Source of the DNA: Myxococcaceae bacterium
Lineage (GTDB): Bacteria > Myxococcota > Myxococcia > Myxococcales > Myxococcaceae
Direction of reading: 5' to 3'
NCBI GenBank assembly: GCA_016926755.1
Contig: JAFGNZ010000130.1
Span: 1-64,000 of the forward strand
Length of the DNA: 64,000 nt
Part shown: piece after piece, positions 29,822-38,517 of the stretch
Numbering within the stretch: position 1 is the stretch's first letter
How the letters are laid out: the number at the start of each line of letters is the position of its first letter
Made by a program: the position numbers and the translations under genes
Notes under the pieces: generated by a model
Database searches by the model: none
Told to the model about the DNA's origin: nothing
Seen by the model: the letters and a program-made list of their open reading frames with translations, nothing else

Positions 29822-31819
29822 CTAACGCGCGATCCCCGCGGCGAGCGCGGAGTGATGCGGGGGCGTCTCCTCGTCCGTATCGTCAGGAGCGCCGAAGGCC
29901 CCCCCGGTAGAGAGGTTCGCGCCACGCCGACCCAGGACGTCATGAACGGCCATGGGCGTGCTCGATCCCGGCACTGCGCGTGAGCCTGCGGGTCGGCACT
30001 CGAACTCCGCGCCGATGCGCTGGCGCAGGCGTTCGGTGACCAGGATCTCCGCCCTCGCGGCCACCTCGGCCAGTCGCGTCGCGGTGTCCACCACGTCTCC
30101 CACCATGGTGTAGTCCAGCCGCCCCAGCTCCAGCCCTCCGAGGCCGCCCAGGATCACCTCTCCCGAGTCCAGCCCGATCCCGACGCCGTGCACGTACTGA
30201 GACTCGTCGCCGCCGCGAGAGAACATCGCGCGGATCTGCTCCCGGGCCGCCGCGCACGCCTCCAGCGCCAGCCGCAGGTGCTCCCCCCCGCGGAACACCA
30301 CCAGCGCCGAGTCTCCCAGGAAGCGCTCCACCACCCCGCCCCGGGAGGTGAACTCGGGGACGATGACGTGGAAGTTCTCGTTGAGCCGCTGGATGACGGC
30401 CTCGGGTGACTTCTGGCGTGTCACCGGCGCGAAGTCCAGGAGGCGGACGAGGATCACCGTGGCGTCCACCCGCTCCCCAGCCAGTGAGCCCGGCTCCTGG
30501 GTCAGCGGGCGCAGGCGCTCGAGGACGCTGCTCTGCACGAACATCCGCAGGAGCGAGTTCTCCTCGATGGAGCGCGTCATCTGACGCACCTCGGCCACGT
30601 GCTTGAGCGTCTTGCCCAGCGTGACCTCGAGATCCTGGAAGTCGAGGGGCTTGGTCAGGAAGTCATAGGCGCCGCGGTTCATCGCGGTGCGCAGGTTGGC
30701 CATGTCGCTGTAGGCCGAGACGATGATCACCTTGGCCAGCGGGCTCACCTCGCCCACGCGGCCCAGGAAGGTGAGCCCGTCCATCCGCGGCATGTTGATG
30801 TCGGTGAGGATGACGTCGACGTCGGGGGCCTGGCGCAGCTTCTCCAGCGCGTCCTCGCCATCACAGGCGAAGGACAGCTCGTAGACGCCGTCGCGGAGCT
30901 GCCGGCGGAACGCCTGGCGCAGCATCACCTCCACGTCCGGCTCGTCGTCCACCACGAGGATCTTCGCCGCCTGGGGCCGAGCGGCCTGGACGATCGCGGA
31001 GAAGGCGGCGGCCATCTCCTGGGCGGACTGGAAGCGCTGGGTCGGATCCGGATCCAGGGCCTTGGTGAACAAGCGATCCAGCTCCGGGCCCAGCTCGGGC
31101 AGGAGCTGGGAGGGCGGCGCGTCCGGCGGGCGGAAGCTGCCGTTGAGCAGGTTGCCCACGGACTCCAGGGAGAAGGGGAACTTCCCCGTCAGCGCGCGGA
31201 AGATCACCACCGCGATGGACCAGAGATCGCTGCGGTGATCGAGCCCCATGTCGCCCCGGATCTGCTCGGGGCTCATGTAGCGCAGCGTCCCCACCATCCC
31301 GTCCAGGTTGTCCGGCGTCATCTCCGCGTTGCGGGACTTGAGCCGCACCAGCCCGAAGTCGAGGATCTTCAGCACCTCCTGGCCATCGATCCGGGTCAGG
31401 AAGAGGTTCGCCGGCTTGAGATCGCGGTGGATGATGCCCTCGGTGTGCGCGGCGGCCAGGGCGCGGGAGACCTGGGCGAGCAGCGCCGCGACCTGGCTGG
31501 CGGGCAGCTTCTCCCTGCGCTTGAGGCGGGTCTCCAGATCCTCGCCTTCGAGCAGCTCCATGACGATGTAGGGCTCGTCACCATCCAGGCCAAAGTCGTG
31601 GACCTGGACCACGTTCGGGTGGTGGAACCGGGCGATCGCCTTCGCCTCTTTCTCGAACTGGCGCCGCGCCCCCTCGGAGGAGAGCCGCTGGGACGTGGTG
31701 AGCTTGATCGCCACGCGCCGCTGAAGGTGCGGATCGAACGCCACCCAGATGGCACCCATGCCACCGCCGGCGATCTTCCGCTCTAGAACGTACCTGCCCC
31801 CAACCTTCCGTCCGGACAT
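29822..31819 (-). CDS. Ser/Thr protein kinase - receiver - class III adenylate/guanylate cyclase fusion
   Basis: IIHRDLKPANLFL kinase loop; KILVVDDEPDVEVMLRQAF...VDVILTDINMPRMDG REC; VDATVILVRLLDFAPV...LDSGEVILGGLG..DYTMVGDVVDTATRL cyclase. Confidence 0.92.
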   Translation of the reverse strand: MSGRKVGGRYVLERKIAGGGMGAIWVAFDPHLQRRVAIKLTTSQRLSSEGARRQFEKEAKAIARFHHPNVVQVHDFGLDGDEPYIVMELLEGEDLETRLKRREKLPASQVAALLAQVSRALAAAHTEGIIHRDLKPANLFLTRIDGQEVLKILDFGLVRLKSRNAEMTPDNLDGMVGTLRYMSPEQIRGDMGLDHRSDLWSIAVVIFRALTGKFPFSLESVGNLLNGSFRPPDAPPSQLLPELGPELDRLFTKALDPDPTQRFQSAQEMAAAFSAIVQAARPQAAKILVVDDEPDVEVMLRQAFRRQLRDGVYELSFACDGEDALEKLRQAPDVDVILTDINMPRMDGLTFLGRVGEVSPLAKVIIVSAYSDMANLRTAMNRGAYDFLTKPLDFQDLEVTLGKTLKHVAEVRQMTRSIEENSLLRMFVQSSVLERLRPLTQEPGSLAGERVDATVILVRLLDFAPVTRQKSPEAVIQRLNENFHVIVPEFTSRGGVVERFLGDSALVVFRGGEHLRLALEACAAAREQIRAMFSRGGDESQYVHGVGIGLDSGEVILGGLGGLELGRLDYTMVGDVVDTATRLAEVAARAEILVTERLRQRIGAEFECRPAGSRAVPGSSTPMAVHDVLGRRGANLSTGGAFGAPDDTDEETPPHHSALAAGIAR

Positions 31820-31959
31820 GGACCGTCCACCCGTGCAAGAGCCGGAGCTGCGCCCCGGCAGTCATGTGGCACCGCCGCCGCTATTCTTCCTCACGACGCA
31901 GCGCATCTCAACGGGGTGGGTTAGAAGAGGGCTGCCTGGTTGCCCGGAGGATCGCCTGC

Positions 31960-33024
31960 ATGTCCATGCCCCGCCTGCGCCGTGTCCTGCTCGTCGGAAT
32001 GGGCGCCCTGCTGCTCCTGGGGGCCACGGGGGCTGGGGTGGGCTGTCACGCCTTCTCCGCGCCTGTCTACCGCGGGCCGAAGTCCGACCACTTCGATGGC
32101 GAGCGATTCATCAACCAGGAGCCGCGCGAGCCGCGCATGACGTTCTTCGAGTGGCAGCTGAACCGGGACCGGGGCCCCTGGACCGAGTGGACGGACGCTC
32201 CTCCGGGCCCTCCCCCACCCAGGCGCGTGGCCCGTGGCGCCCTGCGCGTCACCTTCGTGAACCACGCCACCACCCTGCTGCAGCTGGACGGGGTGAACGT
32301 GCTGACGGATCCGATCTGGTCGGAGCGCTGCAGCCCGCTCTCCTTCGTCGGCCCCAAGCGCGTGCGGCCACCGGGCCTGCGCTTCGAGGATCTGCCGCCC
32401 ATCGACGCGGTGATCCTCAGCCACAACCACTACGATCACATGGACGTGTCGACGCTGAAGCGGCTGGCGGAGCACTTCCCGAACGCGCGCTTCTTCGCGG
32501 GGCTGGGGAACAAGGCGTTCCTGGACTCGAAGGGCCTGCCCCACGTCACGGAGCTGGACTGGTGGCAGGAGGTGCAGCTCACGCCCGAGGTGAAGCTGGT
32601 GAGCACGCCCTCCCAGCACTTCTCCAACCGCGGCCTGGCCGATCGGAACGGGACGTTGTGGACCAGCTACGTGCTCCAGGGGCCGTCCGGGGTGACGTAC
32701 TTCGCGGGGGACACCGGCTACGGAAAGCACTTCCGCCAGGTGCGCGAGCGCTTCGGGCCGGTGAAGCTGGCGGTGCTGCCCGTTGGCGCCTACAAGCCGG
32801 AGCACTTCATGGAGGTGGTGCACGTCTCCCCGAAGGAGGCGGTGCAGGCCAGCCTCGATCTGGAGGCCCGGGTGAGCGTGCCCATGCACTACGGCACCTT
32901 CAACCTGGGGGATGACGGGCAGGAGGAGCCCGTCACCCAGCTGCGCAAGGCCCAGGAGGCCCGGCCCGAGCCGAGGCCGGAGTTCTGGGTGCTCGGCTTT
33001 GGCGAGGGCCGCGACGTGCCCTGA
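31960..33024 (+). CDS. MBL-fold metallohydrolase (NAPE-PLD-like)
   Basis: VTFVNHATTLLQLDGVNVLTDPIWSERCSPLSFVGPKRV, AVILSHNHYDHMD, YFAGDTGYG. Confidence 0.92.
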   Translation: MSMPRLRRVLLVGMGALLLLGATGAGVGCHAFSAPVYRGPKSDHFDGERFINQEPREPRMTFFEWQLNRDRGPWTEWTDAPPGPPPPRRVARGALRVTFVNHATTLLQLDGVNVLTDPIWSERCSPLSFVGPKRVRPPGLRFEDLPPIDAVILSHNHYDHMDVSTLKRLAEHFPNARFFAGLGNKAFLDSKGLPHVTELDWWQEVQLTPEVKLVSTPSQHFSNRGLADRNGTLWTSYVLQGPSGVTYFAGDTGYGKHFRQVRERFGPVKLAVLPVGAYKPEHFMEVVHVSPKEAVQASLDLEARVSVPMHYGTFNLGDDGQEEPVTQLRKAQEARPEPRPEFWVLGFGEGRDVP

Positions 33025-33092
33025 CGCAAAGGGGTCCAACCAAAGTGAGCCGTGCGGCGCGAGAGCGCCGCCGACTCCCGGGGGCATCCCCC

Positions 33093-33851
33093 TCAGATGG
33101 AATAGCCGACCGTGAACTCGAAGCTAGGTCCTTCGGAGCCAGGCATGGCGAGTCCGCCGAGCACCCCCACGCGGAAGTTGGTGAACTCGTACAGCAGCTG
33201 GCTGCCAAGGAAGTACTTCGGCGACTCATCGAACGTTGCGGCCTTCCCGTTCATCAGTGCCGTCACGGACAGCCGCTTGAGCAGCGATACACCCGCCGCC
33301 GCACTGAACGTATAGCCCAGAGCAGAGCTGGTGATGCGGGGGCCGCCTGCGAGCTTGAAGTAGAGGCGTCCGGCGGCCAGAGAGGCCACAGCGCTGGTGC
33401 TGAAGACAGTCTGGTTTCCAAAGACCAGCTTGGGAGTGACGCCGAGGCTCAGCGGTAGTCGCTGCGACTTCCAGAGCAGTAGCTTCAGGGCCGCCTCCCC
33501 CCCGGCAGTGCGGCTCTCACGCCCCAGATCCGCTCCCAGCAAGGTGAGGTTGAGCTCAGGGCTCAGCGGGAGCTTCGAGACGCCGAGGCCCAGGGCAACA
33601 GAGCCGCCGAGCTCCTTCAGTTCCAGGTCGTAATTGGATCCCAGCTCCGCATCGAGCGCCAGCCAGGAGCCGGTGTCGGACGTGGACTTGGGCGCCAAGA
33701 GCGACACAGGCTCCAGTCCGTCGACCGGCCCATCGAGGACCTGCTCCGGCTCGGGCGGGGTGCGAGCTCCGACGGGACGTTGGAAGTAATCGATCTCCGC
33801 GTGAGCGAGAGTGCAGAAAGTCATCAGAAGGAAGACGAGAGCACGCTGCAT
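33093..33851 (-). CDS. secreted/outer-membrane-like hypothetical protein
   Basis: Signal peptide MQRALVFLLMTFCTLAHAE; alternating hydrophobic, Gly-rich strands ending FEFTVGYSI, beta-barrel-like. Confidence 0.65.
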   Translation of the reverse strand: MQRALVFLLMTFCTLAHAEIDYFQRPVGARTPPEPEQVLDGPVDGLEPVSLLAPKSTSDTGSWLALDAELGSNYDLELKELGGSVALGLGVSKLPLSPELNLTLLGADLGRESRTAGGEAALKLLLWKSQRLPLSLGVTPKLVFGNQTVFSTSAVASLAAGRLYFKLAGGPRITSSALGYTFSAAAGVSLLKRLSVTALMNGKAATFDESPKYFLGSQLLYEFTNFRVGVLGGLAMPGSEGPSFEFTVGYSI

Positions 33852-33977
33852 GGCACAGTCCTTTCCAGACGAGGGCATCAGGAGCAGGGCATGCTCGTGC
33901 TGCGCTCTGGTTCCAGTTTTGTTCATCACCATTTCCTCGTTTAGTTCAGTCTCACCTGCTGTATCCCCAGAACGCCG

Positions 33978-34184
33978 TCACGCCCTCTCAAGGATGAGGC
34001 CGCCGCCGGCTTGAAGTCGGTCGCGAAGCGCTGCGAGGATCGTGAGCTGCGTGATGGGGGTAGAGATCCGCGCGGGAATTCCCGAGGTGGAGAGCTTCCC
34101 GCTGAGGATCAACTCCGCTGGCGGATCCGCGTGACTCACCGACGCCCAGATGATGACGAGCGACACACCGATGACCTTGAACAT
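33978..34184 (-). CDS. small secreted protein (68 aa)
   Basis: Signal peptide MFKVIGVSLVIIWASVSHADPP; divergent from the 34540 operon. Confidence 0.55.
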   Translation of the reverse strand: MFKVIGVSLVIIWASVSHADPPAELILSGKLSTSGIPARISTPITQLTILAALRDRLQAGGGLILERA

Positions 34185-34244
34185 GTAGACTCCAAAGAAA
34201 GGGCCTGAGCCCTACCGAACTCTGTGTGCCAACACTCCGTGAAA

Positions 34245-34266
34245 GTGACGCGGGACTTCGCGTCAC
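34245..34266. promoter_or_regulatory. perfect dyad GTGACGCG-N6-CGCGTCAC
   Basis: 8-bp perfect inverted repeat in the divergent intergenic region. Confidence 0.5.
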
Positions 34267-34364
34267 GAGAGACCGTTGAGCAAGGTCCATGCCGCACTGG
34301 CGCCCTGCGGAGGGGGGGCGAGCGCCTCGCCGTGCGGCGGACGATCTCGGCCTTGCCTCCCGAC

Positions 34365-34388
34365 CAGGTGGACGAACGCGTCCACCTG
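34365..34388. promoter_or_regulatory. perfect dyad CAGGTGGACG-N4-CGTCCACCTG (candidate activator site)
   Basis: 10-bp perfect inverted repeat centred about 97 bp upstream of the predicted sigma-54 start site. Confidence 0.55.
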
Positions 34389-34446
34389 ACGAGAGAGCTC
34401 GCTGGGAAGAAGACTTGGACTCGCCCCCTCCGAGGGCGCGGAGGTC

Positions 34447-34462
34447 CGGCATGCAGCTTGCT
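34447..34462 (+). promoter_or_regulatory. candidate sigma-54 (-24/-12) promoter
   Basis: CGGCATGCAGCTTGCT against TGGCAYRNNNNTTGCW, one mismatch; correct GG-N10-GC spacing. Confidence 0.6.
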
Positions 34463-34539
34463 CGTGCTTCCACCGCAAACCTGGGCTAGCTCACCGAGGT
34501 ATTCACGACCTGGCCGTAACCACCACCAAGGAGCATGTC

Positions 34540-35229
34540 ATGACAGTGCAGGACAAAAAGGATGATGTCGAGGTCACGCAGGAGCCTTACGAACTCAGCA
34601 GAGAGGAGCTCAGAGGAACGTACAGCAAGCTCTTCACTCACCCCGACGATCTGTCTGGCCGCGGGGAGCGGAGGAAGATCTGCGAACTCCTGAAGTCGCC
34701 GGCGCCCGCGAAGCCCGAGATCGAGAAACTTCTCGCCGGGTACAATGGCAGACCCCAAGGCGAACAGTGCACGCTCAGCGACAAGCAGCTTGAGTGCCTC
34801 CGTGAGGCCTTCACGTCCGACAAGTACAAAGACCTTCGCATGATCGACACCGGCGAAAACCGCGAACGCCAGACGCCAGTCGAAGGAAAGCTCACGGTAG
34901 GCCCCTGGGAACTGACCCTCATCTATCATGCCCTCCTTGGAAGAAGACGCGATCCAACCGACACCACGACTCATGATCTCCTTCACGAGATGAAGCGTGC
35001 TGCCATCGATCCGAGGATTCCGGAGGGTGAGAAGCTGAAGACGATCAAAGCTTGTCTGCAGAAGGCATATACCCAACAGCTTTCTGCTGCCGAGAGCTCC
35101 CAGATCGAAGTCCCCGATCAGATCGTCAAAGAGATCATCGCGATGCTCGATGACAGCAGGTTCAAGACGATCGAACCTTACGAGGGAGAGCCCTGCCTGG
35201 TGGGTAACAAAAGCATCGCCTGCTACTGA
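34540..35229 (+). CDS. hypothetical Cys-containing protein; candidate signal precursor of the ComQXPA-like operon
   Basis: AAGGAG RBS; 229 aa, ends EGEPCLVGNKSIACY; 9 bp before the isoprenoid-synthase-like gene. Confidence 0.75.
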   Translation: MTVQDKKDDVEVTQEPYELSREELRGTYSKLFTHPDDLSGRGERRKICELLKSPAPAKPEIEKLLAGYNGRPQGEQCTLSDKQLECLREAFTSDKYKDLRMIDTGENRERQTPVEGKLTVGPWELTLIYHALLGRRRDPTDTTTHDLLHEMKRAAIDPRIPEGEKLKTIKACLQKAYTQQLSAAESSQIEVPDQIVKEIIAMLDDSRFKTIEPYEGEPCLVGNKSIACY

Positions 35230-35238
35230 AAGACTCTC

Positions 35239-36159
35239 ATGGGCGAGTGTGATCTCGAGTACCGCAGGACGGTCGCCGAGATGCCGGTAGACCTGCGCCC
35301 GTTCGCCGCAGAGCTGCCCTTCCACCTGGGGCTCACCCATCGACCGGATGGAGGCTGGGAGGAATACGCCGCGCTCGCTCCCTTCCAGTCACTGCCCGCG
35401 TATGCCGCTGAAGACACGGACCGTCCAGGCCCGCCACTGACGCCGGAGAGCCTGTCGCGGTATCTCCGCGCGCACTGTCGAGGCGGCTTCTTCGGCCTTC
35501 TCATTGATCGTCTCGCCGACGGCCAGGTTCCAGAGAGGCCCGAGTGGCCCCGGCTGAGGCAGTGCCTGGCCGAGCGGTGGGAGCAGTCCCTCGCGGACGC
35601 GACCGGCAGCCAGGCGCTGGCGGTCCAGGCCGTACGTGCCTCGGTACAGGCGTGGGCCGAAGGGCTGCAGATGGAGCGTGCACTGCTCTCTCGACGGCGG
35701 ATGTCGATGGAGCAGTACGTCAACATCATCAGCCAGAAGGTCGCCTGGCTTGGGGCTTCCTCGTTCTGTCTCCTCCTCGCCCACGGCCGGCCGGAGCGAC
35801 TGCGCACCTTCCGCCTCGCCTTCGACCTGCTCCTGCTCAGCTCGCAGTGCCTTGATGACGCGGTGGATCACGCCGAGGACGAGCGCCTCCAAGGCATCAG
35901 CTTCCCCGCCGCCCTCGGATATCCGCCTGGCGGACTGGTCCGGGTAGCGCCCCGGGTGGCGCGGCTCGGTGCTGAGACGGCTCGCGCGGGCGGGTTCCTC
36001 CGCCTCGGCGAGTGGCTCTCGGAGCGCGCTCGGGAGCTCGACGCGGTAGGCGCTGGGGGCGATCCGGTCCAGAATGAGATGGCAGCGCTCGTCCTCGGAG
36101 AGGCCGTGACCTGTCTGTGCAGACAACCTTCTGCTCAGCCCGAGAACCCTGGCGCTTGA
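35239..36159 (+). CDS. class-I isoprenoid-synthase-like protein (ComQ-analog candidate)
   Basis: MEQYVNIISQKVAWLGASSFCLLLAHGRPERLRTFRLAFDLLLLSSQCLDDAVDHAED matches the K-T-A...Q-x-x-DD-x-x-D pattern of trans-prenyl synthases. Confidence 0.75.
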   Translation: MGECDLEYRRTVAEMPVDLRPFAAELPFHLGLTHRPDGGWEEYAALAPFQSLPAYAAEDTDRPGPPLTPESLSRYLRAHCRGGFFGLLIDRLADGQVPERPEWPRLRQCLAERWEQSLADATGSQALAVQAVRASVQAWAEGLQMERALLSRRRMSMEQYVNIISQKVAWLGASSFCLLLAHGRPERLRTFRLAFDLLLLSSQCLDDAVDHAEDERLQGISFPAALGYPPGGLVRVAPRVARLGAETARAGGFLRLGEWLSERARELDAVGAGGDPVQNEMAALVLGEAVTCLCRQPSAQPENPGA

Positions 36160-36177
36160 CAGCAGGAGCCCTCACGG

Positions 36178-38517
36178 ATGATTGCCGGTTCCAGCCCTTC
36201 CCCGCGCGCCACAGTGGTACTCCTCGCCATCGCGGCGCTCGGGCTGGGCGCAGCCGTCTCACGCAGCGCGTGGAACACGCTCGGCACCCCCTTCGCCTCA
36301 CTCCTGGTGGACCCGTACGGCGCCTTCTCCTCCGTCTACCTGCCCTCCTGGAGCGAGGGAAGGATGCAGCTGCGTCACCCGGACCAGCTCGTCTCCTGTG
36401 ACGGCACTCCCATCGACACCCGGGTGAACCGCTCCAGCGAGCTCCCAGGAAGACAGCTCCAGGACTGCCTCCATCGGGCGCACCAGGGCGGTCAGTCTCA
36501 TGTGACGCTGGAGTTCCTGCGTCGAGGACACCAGCGGATCACGCTTCAACAGCGCGTCCGGCTCTTCAGCACCGAGGAGGTGCTGTTCCTCTTCGGCGTC
36601 TACGCCGTGGTAGGGGCGTTCCTGCTGTGGTCCGGCCTTCTGGTCCTGCTCCTGGCAGCGCGTCGCGACGGCGCCGTCGCCTACGGTGTGCTGTGCATCT
36701 CCAGCTACGTCTTCCTGCTCACCCTATTCGACTACCACACGCGCGCCGCGTACATGCCGCTCTTCATCGTGTCTCGGCTCGGCACGGCGGTGGGGAGCAT
36801 CTGGCTCGGCTACGCCTTCCCCGAGCGACCCACCCGCTTCCGGCCGCTCTGGCGAGCGGCCCTGGTGGTGCTCTGCACGGCGGTCGGCCTCGCCGCGGTG
36901 TGGCTCCTGGCTGCCCCCTCTCTCGGGCTCGAAACGGCGAGGGTCCGCGGATGGGTCAACCTCCTCTCACAAGGCTCGTTGTTGGTGTGCGGTCTCTCCA
37001 TCCTCGCCCGCCTCCGCGGCAGCACGGGCCGCCAGCGCGCTGAGCTGCTCTCGGCCGCCTGGGGACTCGTCCTCCTGCCAGTGCTCGTCGCGCTGGTCGT
37101 GCTGTTCGGCAGGGGCTTCTACCTGCTGATTCCCTGCCTCATCGCCACGCTCCCGCTGTCCATCGGCTATGGCCTCATCCGCCACAACATCCTGGCCGTC
37201 ACCGCGGTGCTGACGCGCAGGCTACTGGCCGTCCCCCTCGTCCTCACGGGCCTGCTCGCGGCGGCCTTCACGTGGCGTGCGACGCACCGCCTCCTTTTCA
37301 CGCTGAGCCTGCCGGAGGTGCTCCCGCTGGTGTGCGCGGGGGGCGTATTTCTCGCACTGGTCCTTCTCGGGAGGCCTGTCGTCAACCGCCTCTTCTTTCC
37401 GGCAACCCTCCAATTCCGCCCCACCGTCGAGCAGCTCAGCGACGAGCTGGCTGCGCTGAGAGAGCCGGGCGCCATCCGCGCCACCGTGGAACGTGTCGTG
37501 CTGCGCTGGCTGCCCACCGCCAAGGCGCAAGTGCTCGAGGTGCCAGAGCTGCAGGGAGTACCCCACTTGCCACCTGACGCCATGGAGAAGCTTCAGGCCG
37601 GCGCACACCTGTGGACTTTGGAGGGCCCGTGGCACCGCCAGCTCCTCGTGCCCATGCGCTCGCTCGGCGAGCTGCGCGGAGTGTTGCTGCTGGCGCCCAA
37701 GCACCAGGCCGCCCTCTACACCACCGAGGATCTGGAGCTGCTCCACACCATTGCCAGCCTCGGCGGCGTGGCGATGCACAACACCCAGGTGCTGCGCGAG
37801 CTGGACGTGCTCCGCCAGGCTCAGGTGGACGCTGCCCACGACGAGAAGCGCCTGGCCCTGGCTTTGTTGAGCGCGGAGATCTCTCATGAGATCGCCTACC
37901 CGTTGAACTTCTTCCGCCACCTGCTGCGGCAGGGAGGCTCGGGACGATCGATCGATAATGAGGACATCGACATCGGCCGTGAAGAGATCGAGCGGCTCGA
38001 GCGCATGCTCACCTCGCTGAGACGCCTGTCGCTCCCTCCTCCCAAGCTGGAAGCCGTGCCCGTGCAACCCCGCGTCCAGCGCGCACTGGACCTGATCCGC
38101 GACCAGGTGCAGGAGGGGCACTTGTCCACCTCCATTGAGGTGCCACCTGGGTTGACCCTGCTGGCGGAGCCGGATGCGATGGTGCAGCTCTTCGCCAACC
38201 TGCTGCGCAACGCCGCCCAGGCTGCAGGAGCGGCGGGCCACATCGGTGTGCGTGCATGGACCGAAGAGGCCCAGCACGTGTTGGAGGTGTGGGACTCGGG
38301 ACCGGGCATCCCCGAGTCCGCACACGACACCCTGTTCGATCCCTGGGTCACCACCAAGAAGAACGGCCTCGGGCTGGGCCTGGCCGTCACCCAGCGCATC
38401 GTCCGGCGCTTTGGATGGAGCATCTCCGTCCACCGCGAGGGCGGACGCACGTACTTCCGCGTGAGGACCCCGCTCGATGGCGATGCCCGATCCCTATCCT
38501 CCCAGGAGAGAGCATGA
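36178..38517 (+). CDS. polytopic sensor histidine kinase (ComP-like sensor region)
   Basis: N-term TM, PDZ-like loop (LVSCDGTPIDTRV...VTLEFLRRG), about 7 TM, GAF-like, EISHEIAYPLNFFRHLL, NLLRNAAQAAG, KKNGLGLGLAVTQRI. Confidence 0.92.
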   Translation: MIAGSSPSPRATVVLLAIAALGLGAAVSRSAWNTLGTPFASLLVDPYGAFSSVYLPSWSEGRMQLRHPDQLVSCDGTPIDTRVNRSSELPGRQLQDCLHRAHQGGQSHVTLEFLRRGHQRITLQQRVRLFSTEEVLFLFGVYAVVGAFLLWSGLLVLLLAARRDGAVAYGVLCISSYVFLLTLFDYHTRAAYMPLFIVSRLGTAVGSIWLGYAFPERPTRFRPLWRAALVVLCTAVGLAAVWLLAAPSLGLETARVRGWVNLLSQGSLLVCGLSILARLRGSTGRQRAELLSAAWGLVLLPVLVALVVLFGRGFYLLIPCLIATLPLSIGYGLIRHNILAVTAVLTRRLLAVPLVLTGLLAAAFTWRATHRLLFTLSLPEVLPLVCAGGVFLALVLLGRPVVNRLFFPATLQFRPTVEQLSDELAALREPGAIRATVERVVLRWLPTAKAQVLEVPELQGVPHLPPDAMEKLQAGAHLWTLEGPWHRQLLVPMRSLGELRGVLLLAPKHQAALYTTEDLELLHTIASLGGVAMHNTQVLRELDVLRQAQVDAAHDEKRLALALLSAEISHEIAYPLNFFRHLLRQGGSGRSIDNEDIDIGREEIERLERMLTSLRRLSLPPPKLEAVPVQPRVQRALDLIRDQVQEGHLSTSIEVPPGLTLLAEPDAMVQLFANLLRNAAQAAGAAGHIGVRAWTEEAQHVLEVWDSGPGIPESAHDTLFDPWVTTKKNGLGLGLAVTQRIVRRFGWSISVHREGGRTYFRVRTPLDGDARSLSSQERA

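Noticed and set aside
24010-29943. 1977-aa minus-strand ORF
   Set aside because: Antisense to the kinase/ATPase/HK gene; Arg/Gly/Leu/His-rich composition typical of GC-rich shadow ORFs; the plus-strand product has clear domains.
34540-35229. Direct assignment as ComX
   Set aside because: 229 aa, no C-terminal Trp, and only a short GEPCLVG resemblance; kept as a candidate precursor, not a ComX call.
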